Shown piece after piece: positions 53,102 through 61,995 of a DNA stretch of 64,000 bases; position 1 is the stretch's first letter, and every line of letters starts with the position of its first letter. The stretch comes from Desulfosporosinus meridiei DSM 13257. Lineage in GTDB: Bacteria > Bacillota > Desulfitobacteriia > Desulfitobacteriales > Desulfitobacteriaceae. Position numbers and translations under genes: made by a program. The notes below the pieces were generated by a model. It was not told the origin of the DNA. It saw only the letters and a program-made list of their open reading frames with translations, and did not search any database. The DNA lies in assembly GCF_000231385.2 (NCBI RefSeq), contig NC_018515.1:4174501-4238500 (forward strand), given 5' to 3'.

Positions 53102-54315
53102 ACCCCTCCACTTCCCACTTCAGGGCTAACCTGGATTCCTTCCGCCAAATCATTGGAGGGATTTAAGACCACCTGATCCCCCTCCTTTAAGCCGGAGGTA
53201 ACCTCCTGGTGAGTATCGTTCCCTATCCCGATTTTAACTTCAGCTTTTTCCAGGCGTCCGGCTTGAATTCGGTAAACATAATTCTTGTTTCCTTCTTGAA
53301 AAAGGGCCTCTTGAGGAACGGCCAAAACCCCTTCCTTAGTTGCCACCACAATTTCAATACTAACAGTAAAGCCGGGCTTCAGTTCAACTGGCGCATTTTC
53401 CAAGCGAATTTTTACGCCCACAGTGGGAGATGAGTTGCCCTGAACACTTAAGGCAGAGACGGCAGTGGGGGCAATCTCCACAATTGTTCCTTGAACTGAG
53501 GAATCCTTCAACATTTTACTGGAGATCTTCACTTTCCCGCCAACCTGAACCTTTCCCGCATCAACTTCGTTCAATTGAGCTTCGACATTCAGCTGTTTCA
53601 GATCAGCTACTACAACTAAGGGAAGCTGTACAGAAGAGATATTGCCCTCTTGAGCATTCACCTCAATGACCGTGCCGGCCATACTTGCTTTAAAAATCAG
53701 CTGACCCTGTTGCACCCGAGCAACCTTCAACATTTCTTCGGCCTGTTTTAACGCCGCCTTACTTTGGGCTAAGGCTCCTTCCGCCTGCCTGATAAGAGCA
53801 GGACTCACAATAATCTGCTGAGAGCTGCTTTGTTGGCCTCCGAATTGGGGCAGAAGAGAGCTTAAACCACCTGACTGGCCGGAAACACTCTCAGAATCAC
53901 TGCCCGAAGGAGCAGCACCGCTCCCACTGGTTTGTGCTTTCTTTAACTCTTCTAAATTAGCCTGAGCAGAATTAACAACTGTTTGAGCCGCCTCCACATT
54001 CACTTGAGCCTGAGCGACTTGAGCATCCACCAGGGTAGTGTCTAAGGCTACAAGAGTTTGGCCTGCCTGAACAGTCTCCCCCACCTTCACCGCAACTTTG
54101 GCTACTCGCCCGGGAGCCAATGCACGTACCTCCTGGCTTGACACCGGAACCACACTCCCCGTCGCAAAGACGTCTTCCTGCATTGAGATCGGAGTAACCA
54201 CCCCGACTCTAACCTTCAGCGGGCCCTGAGACTTTCCCCAAAACCACCATCCACCTAAGGCTAACGCAAGAATTAAAAGCATTGTTCCTATTATCCACCA
54301 AAGACGTTTCGTCAC
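53098..54315 (-). CDS. Efflux membrane-fusion (HlyD/MacA) protein
   Basis: 405 aa. One N-terminal membrane anchor (WWIIGTMLLILALALGGWWF), a biotinyl-lipoyl-like domain (GRVAKVAVKVGETVQAGQTL), a helical hairpin (about 95-200, rich in Gln/Ser/Ala with LSSLLPQFGGQQSS), then beta-barrel parts (VIEVNAQEGNISSVQLPLVV, VGVKIRLENAPVELKPGFTV) and a C-terminal membrane-proximal part. GTG start behind GGGGGGGAC. It works with the permease overlapping it, for export of a peptide, drug or lipid-like compound. Confidence 0.9.
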   Translation of the reverse strand: MTKRLWWIIGTMLLILALALGGWWFWGKSQGPLKVRVGVVTPISMQEDVFATGSVVPVSSQEVRALAPGRVAKVAVKVGETVQAGQTLVALDTTLVDAQVAQAQVNVEAAQTVVNSAQANLEELKKAQTSGSGAAPSGSDSESVSGQSGGLSSLLPQFGGQQSSSQQIIVSPALIRQAEGALAQSKAALKQAEEMLKVARVQQGQLIFKASMAGTVIEVNAQEGNISSVQLPLVVVADLKQLNVEAQLNEVDAGKVQVGGKVKISSKMLKDSSVQGTIVEIAPTAVSALSVQGNSSPTVGVKIRLENAPVELKPGFTVSIEIVVATKEGVLAVPQEALFQEGNKNYVYRIQAGRLEKAEVKIGIGNDTHQEVTSGLKEGDQVVLNPSNDLAEGIQVSPEVGSGGV

Positions 54316-54832
54316 CTTGTCCCCCCCAAACCCGTGAAAGTATTTAGCTCATACTACCGTAAAAAAAATACCTCAAATCATTCTTAAATAATAGACCCGA
54401 AAGACAGGGCGGCTTCGATCCACAGAAGTGAACCCATTGCATGGAGAGGCGGTAAAGCCCACAATGCTTTCCTGATAAGCGGAGCCACGGGGCCACATCA
54501 GGTATTACCCAAAGGTTTGGCACGAAAGTGTCCGGTACGATAGTCTCCAGCGGAGAGTATCGCCGAAGCCGTGATCCCTTAAGGAATCCCTACCGGCGTA
54601 GGATACATTTTCGCTGAAGCGGCTATCTCCAAAGAATACTTATCCGCTGAAGATCGCTCCCGCTCAATCCGGTAGGCGAGCCTTGGAATGCTGAGTTCAC
54701 GAAGGCACTGCCTTCGCACGGGTTAAGCCTTCTTGCAGCTGTCTTCGCACGAATTAGCAGGTCTTGCACGGATGTGGACGAAGCCGCCTGACCCTAATGA
54801 TCTATTTTCAGCCGCAGCGGCATCGAGGTCTA
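54316..54832. other. Gap between obg and the efflux operon, mostly repeat A copy 4
   Basis: 517 bp. No gene. Positions 54386-54805 are repeat A. The remaining bases next to the adaptor start should contain its promoter, which I cannot place. Confidence 0.6.
54386..54805. mobile_element. MITE-like repeat A, copy 4 (behind obg)
   Basis: Nearly colinear with copy 1, with about 95 percent identity by eye over CGAAAGTGTCCGGTACGATA through ATACTTATCCGCTGAAGATC. Left end ACAGGGCGGCTTCGATCCAC, right end GTGGACGAAGCCGCCTGACC, inverted. The loop segment (54712-54738) reads CTTCGCACGGGTTAAGCCTT, the reverse complement of the loop in copies 1 and 2, so it has been flipped. It ends 28 bases before the obg stop. 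Confidence 0.85.
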
Positions 54833-56101
54833 CTATACCCAATCAAAGGAGACCCCGGCGATCTCCACCTTATCTCCTTCATTAATCCCTGCTGCCTCCA
54901 AGGCGGCATCAATCCCCATAGCCTTTAAGATATTTTGGAAGCGATAAACACTATCCTCTTGATCAAAGAAAGTCATCTTAACATGTTTTTCAATTTCGTC
55001 ACCTTCAACAATAAAGAGGTTGTTTTCTTTGCGAATTTCGAATCGCTTATCCGATTTAACCTTCGTAACCCTGTGTTCATCCGGCAAAGTGACAATTGTC
55101 GGTGCCGAGATATCCGGCAGAACCTTAGCAATATGATAAATCAAGTTCTGTAAACCTTCTCCGGTAGCGGCGGATACTGGGAAAATTTCGTAACGGTCCT
55201 TAAGTTCCCCCTTCAACCGTTCCAAATTCTCTTCAGCACCGGGAATATCTATTTTGTTAGCCACAACAATCACGGGCCTCTCGGCCAGTGCCGGACTATA
55301 AAGTTTCAGCTCATCCTGAATAATCCGCAAATCCTCCAAGGGATCCCTTTCTTCCGACCCTGATATGTCTAAGACATGCAAGATCAACCGGGTCCGCTCA
55401 GTATGACGTAAAAACTCGTGACCTAAGCCCGCCCCCGTGTGAGCACCCTCAATAAGTCCGGGAATATCAGCCATGACAAAGCTTTCCCCATCCTCAACAT
55501 CCACAACCCCTAAGTTAGGCACCAAGGTGGTAAAGTGATAATCCGCAATCTTGGGCTTGGCCGCAGACACTTTAGAAATAATCGTGGATTTACCCACATT
55601 GGGAAAACCAACCAACCCCACGTCCGCCAATAGTTTCAATTCTAAACGGAGCCAATGCTCTTCCCCGGGTTCCCCATTTTCCGAAAGAGTCGGAGCTTTG
55701 TTGGTATTGCTCATAAACCGAGCATTCCCTCTGCCGCCTCGTCCGCCGGCTGCCACAACCACTCGTTGTCCATGCTCGGTAATATCCGCAATAACTTCCC
55801 CTGTCCCGTCGTCCAAGATCACAGTCCCCACAGGAATGCGCAAAACTGTACTCTCGCCGCTTCGGCCGCTCATATTTTTAGCCATCCCGTTATCTCCGCG
55901 ATCCGCCTTATAATGACGTTTATAACGGAAGTCAACCAGAGTTCTTAAGCCTTCATCCCCGACAAAGACCACATTCCCCCCGCGACCGCCATCTCCGCCG
56001 CTGGGACCGCCTTCCGGGACATATTTTTCTCGGCGGAAAGCAACTATACCCGCACCGCCATCTCCGCCTTTAACATAAATTTTCGCACGATCGTAAAACA
56101 T
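54833..56101 (-). CDS. obg: Obg GTPase
   Basis: 422 aa. Glycine-rich Obg fold (about 1-158: GGDGGAGIVAFRREKYVPEG, GGRGGRGNARFMSNTNKAPT), G domain (159-330: GFPNVGKST, DIPGLIEGAHTGAGLG, NKIDIPG) and a C-terminal OCT domain (FEIRKENNLFIVEGDEIEKH). It couples GTP level to 50S assembly, stress and sporulation. AAGGAGAAT before the ATG. Order rplU-prp-rpmA-spo0B-obg is the Bacillus order. Confidence 0.96.
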   Translation of the reverse strand: MFYDRAKIYVKGGDGGAGIVAFRREKYVPEGGPSGGDGGRGGNVVFVGDEGLRTLVDFRYKRHYKADRGDNGMAKNMSGRSGESTVLRIPVGTVILDDGTGEVIADITEHGQRVVVAAGGRGGRGNARFMSNTNKAPTLSENGEPGEEHWLRLELKLLADVGLVGFPNVGKSTIISKVSAAKPKIADYHFTTLVPNLGVVDVEDGESFVMADIPGLIEGAHTGAGLGHEFLRHTERTRLILHVLDISGSEERDPLEDLRIIQDELKLYSPALAERPVIVVANKIDIPGAEENLERLKGELKDRYEIFPVSAATGEGLQNLIYHIAKVLPDISAPTIVTLPDEHRVTKVKSDKRFEIRKENNLFIVEGDEIEKHVKMTFFDQEDSVYRFQNILKAMGIDAALEAAGINEGDKVEIAGVSFDWV

Positions 56102-56275
56102 AGACTAATTCTCCTTAATTCGTATATCATTAAACCTTGGGCTTAGAATTAAACCCATAGTTTAGTTTCATTTAATAGTTTAGTTTCTTCTTCAGTTTCA
56201 TTTCCGCTTAGTCAGTAGATAATTCTACAGGATAGATTGCCTACTCCAAATGCTTGTATCCAGATGTACTTTACT

Positions 56276-56779
56276 CTAACTTAAGGTAATCAACTTGTCA
56301 CAGAGAGTGGTCTCCTCATCAGATAGCATGAACTGACAAGTTAACCCTCTCGGTTCATCAAACAGATATATTTCAGCAGTCAAGCCTTTTACCTCGCTAG
56401 ACTGAATGACCTCGGCCATGCATTCAGTAGTGTACCCGTATAACCCTCCTGCATATTCTTCCCGCCAATGATCTTTCCAAAAGTCTTTCTCTTTCATCTC
56501 GCCGGGAAAATCAATGGTTGTATCAACTTTAGCCTGTTCAAGACGAATTATAAAACCGAGAAGAATCGCCCCTAAGGAAGGTTCGGGGATTTGCGTTATC
56601 TTCTGCTCTTCCGGCGATATAGGAACAGCCTGTTGCATGTAGGAAAGGGCTTCCGACGGTCGATTAAGCTGCAGATTCCCCATAATCACCTGCCAGTGAT
56701 TCAGGAAGTCATGCCTCTGGAGGCGATACCAATATAACATTTCTGACAAAAGAACTTGTTCTACCTCAGACATAGTCAT
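56276..56779 (-). CDS. spo0B: Spo0B-like sporulation phosphotransferase
   Basis: 167 aa (start ATG at 56779 behind GAGAGG; ATGs at 56800 and 56773 are alternatives). The helical hairpin near the N-terminus has YRLQRHDFLNHWQVIMGNLQ, where the His of RHDFLNH matches the phosphorylated His of Spo0B, and the C-terminal half is a degenerate kinase-like fold. In Bacillus it moves phosphate from Spo0F to Spo0A. Many Clostridia lack Spo0F, so its partner here is uncertain, and some relatives act as sensor-kinase-like DHp proteins. Position between rpmA and obg supports the call. Confidence 0.82.
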   Translation of the reverse strand: MTMSEVEQVLLSEMLYWYRLQRHDFLNHWQVIMGNLQLNRPSEALSYMQQAVPISPEEQKITQIPEPSLGAILLGFIIRLEQAKVDTTIDFPGEMKEKDFWKDHWREEYAGGLYGYTTECMAEVIQSSEVKGLTAEIYLFDEPRGLTCQFMLSDEETTLCDKLITLS

Positions 56780-56972
56780 CGTTTTCCTCTCTTCTCTCAT
56801 ATTTAAGGTTCTCTAAACTATAACCAAGATAAATATGTAATCAAGTGATTCTTAGCGGATAAAAAAGTAGAGCTCGAACTAATCCTAACTGTACATACAA
56901 CGATACTATATAGTCACAATGTTCTCAACATACTGGATCGCCGAGGCATATATTCTAAACTATACACGAAAA

Positions 56973-56994
56973 ACCCCTGGGATTTCCCAGGGGT
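56973..56994 (-). terminator. Terminator of the rplU-prp-rpmA operon
   Basis: ACCCCTGGG/CCCAGGGGT hairpin followed by TTTTTCG on the minus strand, just behind rpmA. Confidence 0.85.
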
Positions 56995-57009
56995 AACGTT
57001 TGAGACAGC

Positions 57010-57318
57010 TTATTGGGCGACAGCCACCGGCATTTTCGGGCGCTCGGCATAAACGCTTACTTGTTTGTGAGTACGATCTTTATGTTCGAATTTAACATAA
57101 CCATCGATTAAAGCAAACAAGGTGTCATCTTTACCCAGACCACAGTTTTTAGCGGGATGAAACTTCGTTCCACGTTGACGAACGATAATCGTACCAGCTT
57201 TAACGAATTGTCCGTCACCACGTTTTAAGCCCAGACGTTGAGCATTACTATCCCGACCATTTCGCGAACTACCTACCCCTTTTTTATGGGCAAATAATTG
57301 CAGGTTCATTTTTAGCAT
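57010..57318 (-). CDS. rpmA: 50S ribosomal protein L27 with cleavable N-terminus
   Basis: 102 aa from the ATG at 57318 behind AAGGAGGTG. It begins [18 protein letters not shown]. Firmicutes L27 is made with an extension cut after LQLF by Prp, and that motif is exact here. The rest ([40 protein letters not shown]) is typical. L27 reaches the peptidyl-transferase centre, so cleavage is needed for function. The prp gene is next upstream. Confidence 0.96.
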   Translation of the reverse strand: MLKMNLQLFAHKKGVGSSRNGRDSNAQRLGLKRGDGQFVKAGTIIVRQRGTKFHPAKNCGLGKDDTLFALIDGYVKFEHKDRTHKQVSVYAERPKMPVAVAQ

Positions 57319-57638
57319 GGAGTCCACCTCCTTCGATCAATTAATATATACTTTTCACTATAATCAGCTTGTATTTGTTCAATACCTAACACCATCGTCT
57401 GCAAGATCAGCTGTGCCTTCTCTAAATCCTGCTCAGCCTCTCCTATAAGCTGACAAGAGATATATCCATCCCTCGTCTCTACTTTAGGCGTAACCGTCAA
57501 GAAACGTTCCAGCCCGTTGACAGCCGCGATACTCAGTGCAGAAACCCCTGCACAAACTATATCCCGACCTTCTTCTGCATACCCGGCATGTCCGGACAAC
57601 TCGAATTCACGAATCTGCCCTTGGTCATTCTCCCACAC
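57312..57638 (-). CDS. prp: Ribosomal-processing cysteine protease Prp
   Basis: About 108 aa. It cuts the N-terminal extension of L27. Core: [20 protein letters not shown] then [15 protein letters not shown], giving the catalytic His and Cys. The end of the gene overlaps the rpmA start by a few bases. Its own start is uncertain. I chose GTG at 57638, which gives the normal length but has a poor ribosome site, so translation is probably coupled to rplU ending at 57664. The open frame extends to 57788 inside rplU. Confidence 0.85.
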   Translation of the reverse strand: MWENDQGQIREFELSGHAGYAEEGRDIVCAGVSALSIAAVNGLERFLTVTPKVETRDGYISCQLIGEAEQDLEKAQLILQTMVLGIEQIQADYSEKYILIDRRRWTPC

Positions 57639-57663
57639 TACTAGGCGAACACCGTCTTGGCCC

Positions 57664-57975
57664 TTACGCTTGGAGTGCCTCGACGACAACTTTCGTGTAG
57701 GGTTGACGATGCCCTTGTTTGCGTCGATAGTTTTTCTTGGATTTGTATTTGAAGACAATAATCTTCTCCCCTTTACCGTGCTCCACAACCTTCAGCACTG
57801 CTGTAGCACCGGCTACAACTGGGGTTCCAACACTCACCGAACCGTCTTTTTCTACGAGGAGAACCTGATCAATCGTTACGGCATCTCCAACATTAGCATC
57901 CAATTTTTCAACGTAAATAACGTCGCCTTCTTGAACACGGAACTGCTTACCACCTGTTTCAATAACTGCGTACAT
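57664..57975 (-). CDS. rplU: 50S ribosomal protein L21
   Basis: 103 aa: [20 protein letters not shown] at the start and [20 protein letters not shown] near the end are diagnostic. L21 binds 23S rRNA with L20. GGGAGGTG before the ATG. First gene of the operon rplU-prp-rpmA, with a promoter and a leader of about 105 bases. Confidence 0.96.
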   Translation of the reverse strand: MYAVIETGGKQFRVQEGDVIYVEKLDANVGDAVTIDQVLLVEKDGSVSVGTPVVAGATAVLKVVEHGKGEKIIVFKYKSKKNYRRKQGHRQPYTKVVVEALQA

Positions 57976-58080
57976 TCTTGTTACACCTCCCGTTACCCTA
58001 GACTCGCCGTTGCAGGTCGATTTCAGAAAAGAAACCCGTTAATACCTGATTAGAGCGGTTGCGGTGAGAAGTCACCACAT
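57976..58080 (-). promoter_or_regulatory. Leader of rplU (probable L21 leader)
   Basis: The region contains a hairpin GTGGTGACTTCTCACCGC and other GC-rich pairings (CGGCGAG, GGGTAACGGG). Firmicutes rplU often carries a conserved autoregulatory L21 leader. The position and size fit, but I could not compare it with the family. Confidence 0.45.
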
Positions 58081-58086
58081 TTAAAT

Positions 58087-58116
58087 ATTTTAGCATTTAA
58101 ACACGAGAGTTGTCAA
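58087..58116 (-). promoter_or_regulatory. Promoter of the rplU operon
   Basis: -35 TTGACA (58116-58111), 18 bases, -10 TAAAAT (58092-58087) preceded by TGC (extended -10). Strong sigma-A promoter. Confidence 0.8.
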
Positions 58117-58384
58117 CTATTTAATAGTTGAGGTTCTGATCCCCTCCACCTCGCGCTTATCTGGCCAATAATTATCAGAACATTTTTACATTAATGTAAC
58201 AATAGAACGAACTAGGGTAACAGTAGTATTATAACTTTTGTATATATGCACTCTTCTGCCGAAAATATAGGTATTTCAAGGTTAAATTATCCCTTTAAGC
58301 GGGTCTCGTCCAATGCCTATTTAAAGGAATAAGATTATTTCTGCAGAATACTACAGTACCATAAATTGTAAGGAGTGGTGTAAT

Positions 58385-58507
58385 ATGCCTTGGAAACAAT
58401 ATAAATCCTCTTCGTTCCATTTGCCGACACGTCAAGAACTTATAATTATTGCAGCTTCTAGCGCAATCTGTGTCATCATAATTGCCTTTTTTGTTCTAAC
58501 AACCTAA
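58385..58507 (+). CDS. Small single-span membrane protein
   Basis: 40 aa, MPWKQYKSSSFHLPTRQE then a hydrophobic helix (LIIIAASSAICVIIIAFFVL) and a two-residue tail. AAGGAGTGG lies 6-8 bases before the ATG. One of few plus-strand genes here. Its length, charge pattern and Arg/Lys before the helix resemble SecE, but SecE conserved residues are not clear and no nusG is nearby. I do not assign a function. Confidence 0.55.
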   Translation: MPWKQYKSSSFHLPTRQELIIIAASSAICVIIIAFFVLTT

Positions 58508-58620
58508 CCAAATAGAATTTCCCTTAGCTTACCCTATAAGGCAATATGTTTTTGACCTATTCAACTATCTTACTGCTAATAATCACTAATACTCAACCAA
58601 TACATTATCTTACTACTATA

Positions 58621-59013
58621 CTATAAGCGCTTTTTCAGCTTCTTTAGCCCATACACCCCAACTACGATTACCAGATAAATTCCAAAGGCCACCAAAAAGC
58701 CCCATAAACCTTCTACGATATCTTGAAATTCCATATTACCACGCCCGGTAACCTTTTGCCCAATCTCGATGGCAAAAACAAGTACCACCAATACGGTAAA
58801 GGTGTAGATGAAGGAAATCGCCGTTAAACTATACTTAACAAGATACTTGAAAAGCTTATGTACAACGAGAAACAGCAGGATCCCAATAATTCCTATCACC
58901 AAAAAATGCAGCTGCTTATCATTAACTTTTAAACCCATAAACTTTGTCAGCGAGATTAACGTATCGTGGAAATAATTCATGATGCTGGTAATAAATTTTA
59001 AAGCATTACCCAT
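58621..59013 (-). CDS. Membrane protein with weak VanZ-like features
   Basis: 130 aa with three hydrophobic segments (FLVIGIIGILLFLVVHKLFK, SFIYTFTVLVVLVFAIEIGQ, GFLVAFGIYLVIVVGVYGLK) and a basic end. The pattern DKQLHFLVIG ... EIGQKVTGRGNMEFQDIVEG recalls VanZ-like proteins (D-x-x-xH, E-x-xQ, D). GGGGGAAC before the ATG. It stands alone between divergent units. Function unknown. Confidence 0.65.
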   Translation of the reverse strand: MGNALKFITSIMNYFHDTLISLTKFMGLKVNDKQLHFLVIGIIGILLFLVVHKLFKYLVKYSLTAISFIYTFTVLVVLVFAIEIGQKVTGRGNMEFQDIVEGLWGFLVAFGIYLVIVVGVYGLKKLKKRL

Positions 59014-59109
59014 TATTATTGTTCCCCCATGATCTTGACTAACTCAAATTAACTAACTTTCCTTTAGAAATAGCTTACGTTAAAACAGTATATGCAGATG
59101 AACAGCCCC

Positions 59110-59136
59110 AAGCCCCCCTTAAAGGGGCTTATTTTT
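59110..59136 (+). terminator. Possible terminator in the putP upstream gap
   Basis: AAGCCCC/GGGGCTT hairpin followed by ATTTTTAT on the plus strand. It has no obvious plus-strand gene close in front of it (the nearest ends at 58507). Weakly supported. Confidence 0.35.
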
Positions 59137-59360
59137 ATGCCCTTAGTCCCTTTTCGCGCTTTAGCCGCAGCTTCGCAGCTTGCACCACTATTTATTATAC
59201 CATCTTTGGATAATATTAAATTCCTCATCTGTGCTCTCTAATCATTTTCGTAAGTAGCGAGCATAATACTTCAGATGTCTTTTTCCGCCTATCACTTATA
59301 TGGTACAATAACCTAGCCCAAAGCAAAATCTAATCAGCATAATTAAGGGGGAGAATCAGC

Positions 59361-60824
59361 TTGGAATCATTAATCGCCATTATTATTTACATGATAGGAA
59401 TGTTAGGGATTGGTTACTACTCCTACAGAAAAACCACAGATCTATCGGATTACATGCTGGGAGGACGAAATCTTGGCCCAGCGGTAACGGCTTTAAGCGC
59501 CGGGGCCTCGGATATGAGCGGCTGGCTGATGTTGGGACTTCCCGGCGCAATGTTTGCTCAAGGAATCAGCGCCTCCTGGATCGTTATTGGCCTCACCCTG
59601 GGAGCCTATCTGAATTGGCTTTATGTTGCTCCTCGTCTGCGCACCTATACTGAACTAGCCAATAATTCTATCACAATCCCAGCCTTTATCGGTAATCGAT
59701 TTGAAGACAATTCCAGAATTCTCAGGCTGGTATCAGGCTTTGTCATTATTGTCTTTTTTACCTTTTATGTATCCTCCGGCCTTGTTTCCGGGGCAGTTCT
59801 ATTTCAAAACTCCTTTAATGTTGATTACCATCTAGGACTATGGGTTGTCGGAGGAGTCGTTGTAGCTTATACCCTATTCGGCGGTTTCTTAGCTGTCAGC
59901 ATCACTGACTTTGTCCAAGGCCTCATTATGGTCACCACCTTGGTCATGGTTCCGCTGATTACAATTCAAGCATCCGGAGGATTCCAGACATCCATCAATA
60001 CCATTCATAGTCTTAATCCAGCCTACCTGGACTTCTTCAAAGGCACAACAGTCCTGGGCATAATCTCCCTCTTCGGATGGGGGTTAGGCTATTTCGGGCA
60101 GCCCCATATCATTATCCGCTTCATGGCTATCTCTTCCATCAAGGAATTGGTCAAGGCGCGCCGTATTGGGATGATTTGGATGATCTTCTCAGTTGTTGGC
60201 GCTATGTTTACCGGATTAATAGGAATCGCTTATTTTGCTAACCAGGGCATTACTCTGGCAGATCCTGAAACTGTTTTTCTCGAACTAGGCAAGTTACTTT
60301 TCCATCCAATCATTACAGGGTTCCTGCTCGCTGCCATCTTAGCAGCCATCATGAGCACGATCTCTTCTCAACTCCTGGTCACCTCAAGCTCTTTGACAGA
60401 AGATTTATATGGCCTGTTTAGACGTAATGCTTCGGATAAAGAATTAGTCTTAGTGGGTCGTCTTTGCGTCTTGATGGTTGCTGTTGTCGCCATACTGATA
60501 GCCTATCAGCGTAATGAAACAATTCTAAACTTAGTCGGTTATGCCTGGGCAGGCTTCGGTGCATCCTTTGGGCCGGTGATCATATTAAGCCTATATTGGA
60601 AACGAATGAACAAATGGGGCGCTTTAGCCGGCATGGTAGCCGGTTCCGGCACAGTCATTCTTTGGACCCGCTTCCCCTTTCTAAAAAGCGCCCTCTATGA
60701 ATTAGTACCGGGATTTTTCGCTTGTCTGATTGCTATTGTTCTAGTCAGTTTGCTGACGGGAAAACCCTCTGCAAAGATGGAAGCCGAGTTCGAGCTTTGT
60801 AAGCAGAATACGGATTTGTCTTAG
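59361..60824 (+). CDS. putP: Sodium/proline symporter
   Basis: 487 aa, about 13 membrane segments, SSS family. Opening YYSYRKTTDLSDYMLGGRNL and GPAVTALSAGASDMSGWLML, then GWGLGYFGQPHIIIRFMAI and AAILAAIMSTISSQLLVTSS, which are PutP-type Na+ and proline site regions. TTG start behind AAGGGGGAG. Single gene with its own terminator. It imports proline with Na+ for nutrition or osmotic balance. A related substrate is possible. Confidence 0.92.
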   Translation: MESLIAIIIYMIGMLGIGYYSYRKTTDLSDYMLGGRNLGPAVTALSAGASDMSGWLMLGLPGAMFAQGISASWIVIGLTLGAYLNWLYVAPRLRTYTELANNSITIPAFIGNRFEDNSRILRLVSGFVIIVFFTFYVSSGLVSGAVLFQNSFNVDYHLGLWVVGGVVVAYTLFGGFLAVSITDFVQGLIMVTTLVMVPLITIQASGGFQTSINTIHSLNPAYLDFFKGTTVLGIISLFGWGLGYFGQPHIIIRFMAISSIKELVKARRIGMIWMIFSVVGAMFTGLIGIAYFANQGITLADPETVFLELGKLLFHPIITGFLLAAILAAIMSTISSQLLVTSSSLTEDLYGLFRRNASDKELVLVGRLCVLMVAVVAILIAYQRNETILNLVGYAWAGFGASFGPVIILSLYWKRMNKWGALAGMVAGSGTVILWTRFPFLKSALYELVPGFFACLIAIVLVSLLTGKPSAKMEAEFELCKQNTDLS

Positions 60825-60850
60825 ATTAAGGTAATACATTCTTCTAAACA

Positions 60851-60904
60851 AACTTAGGACGGTTAATTAGTTCCGATAACGGAGCTGATTAACCGTCCTA
60901 AGTT
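60851..60904 (+). terminator. Terminator of putP
   Basis: AACTTAGGACGGTTAAT pairing with ATTAACCGTCCTAAGTT, 17 bp, followed by ATTACG. The T-run is weak but the stem is long. Confidence 0.75.
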
Positions 60905-61000
60905 ATTACGTAAAAGAAATGCGCCTCATAAAAACTTGTAATCTTGATTTTACACCTTACGTTTGACTAATATAAAAAGCAAATAACCACTTGAATTTTC

Positions 61001-61022
61001 GGGGCCAAGTTGGCATGGCCCC
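61001..61022. terminator. Hairpin behind the secreted protein gene
   Basis: GGGGCC-N10-GGCCCC. It lies 26 bases behind the stop of the gene at 61048 and lacks a T-run. A weak terminator at best. Confidence 0.4.
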
Positions 61023-61047
61023 TCTCAATACCCAGAGTAAATGTACT

Positions 61048-61995
61048 CTACTTCTTACCAAACACAATCTCCAGCTTATTGAGCTCACCCTTTGGCTGAT
61101 CCCCAGTGATCACCAAATCGGCTTCAACAACAAAATTCCCATTAGAGTTCTGAAGGGCCCCTTCCAGATTCCACTTCGGCCAGCTCGAATTACCAATCAG
61201 AACTGTATCCCCCAGACTCTTGCCATTAACTTTAATATTCTCCAATTTAACCACTGAATCGGATTCACGATTCAAAAGCATCAATTGAATAGCATCAAAG
61301 TCAGCATCCTTCAAAGTATTATACTCTGCCAGATACTCATATTCGGCATTCAGTTCAACCCAAACCTTCCCATCATCCGAATCATAGCCAAAACGCACCT
61401 TATTTCTCTGTTCCCAGTCTCCAATGGGCTTCTCATCATCTGTCGTCGTACCACGATAGAAATCTATCTGAGTACGGTTGGTTGTACCCAACTTTTCTTG
61501 AGCATTGGTCAGATAGACTTCCGCCCCGCTAGCTTGGTTATTAAAATTCAAGAATCTGACTGCACCATAGGTGGTTTCTAGATCCCGAGTTGCAGTATTA
61601 AGATGAAGAGACTTAGTTTCGTCAACCTCGTCAACCTCTTCCAGACCCTCAATAGAATAATTTAAACGCTTTACGATATTTCCCCCGCGATTGATTACAT
61701 TAATGACGACCGTATCTCCATTGGCTAAGTTCCCATTATCTTCCCCGCTTGCCAAGACGTAATCAAAAACGGGGTTATTATCAATAATCTTAATAACCTG
61801 ACCCTCTTCATTATTTCCTTGCAGCTCAACCTTGAACCGACTCCACTTAGCATTCATTTGAGAACTTTGATAATGTTTATTCCCATGATTCTTCATCTTA
61901 GCTAAGTCATCTAACCCTTTGGCCTGTACTACTCCAGGCAACGCTAACAAGGAAACTAATGCTATGGGTACTATTCTGGAAATAACTTTTTTCAC
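61048..61995 (-). CDS. Secreted protein of unknown function
   Basis: 315 aa. Signal peptide (IVPIALVSLLALPGVVQAKG, cut after VQA). The mature part is acidic and beta-rich, with VELQGNNEEGQVIKIIDNNP, an EGLEEVDEVDETKSLHLNTA stretch and VRFGYDSDDGKVWVELNAEY. It has no Cys, no wall anchor and no catalytic motif that I recognise. GTG start behind AGGGAGG. The next gene upstream is another exported protein in the same direction. Role unknown, possibly extracellular or surface-associated. Confidence 0.65.
   Translation of the reverse strand: MKKVISRIVPIALVSLLALPGVVQAKGLDDLAKMKNHGNKHYQSSQMNAKWSRFKVELQGNNEEGQVIKIIDNNPVFDYVLASGEDNGNLANGDTVVINVINRGGNIVKRLNYSIEGLEEVDEVDETKSLHLNTATRDLETTYGAVRFLNFNNQASGAEVYLTNAQEKLGTTNRTQIDFYRGTTTDDEKPIGDWEQRNKVRFGYDSDDGKVWVELNAEYEYLAEYNTLKDADFDAIQLMLLNRESDSVVKLENIKVNGKSLGDTVLIGNSSWPKWNLEGALQNSNGNFVVEADLVITGDQPKGELNKLEIVFGKK

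Noticed and set aside
31335-54805. CRISPR or phage-derived array from repeated sequences
   Set aside because: Copies are few, long, dispersed over 23 kb and unequal in length. There is no repeat-spacer pattern and no cas gene.
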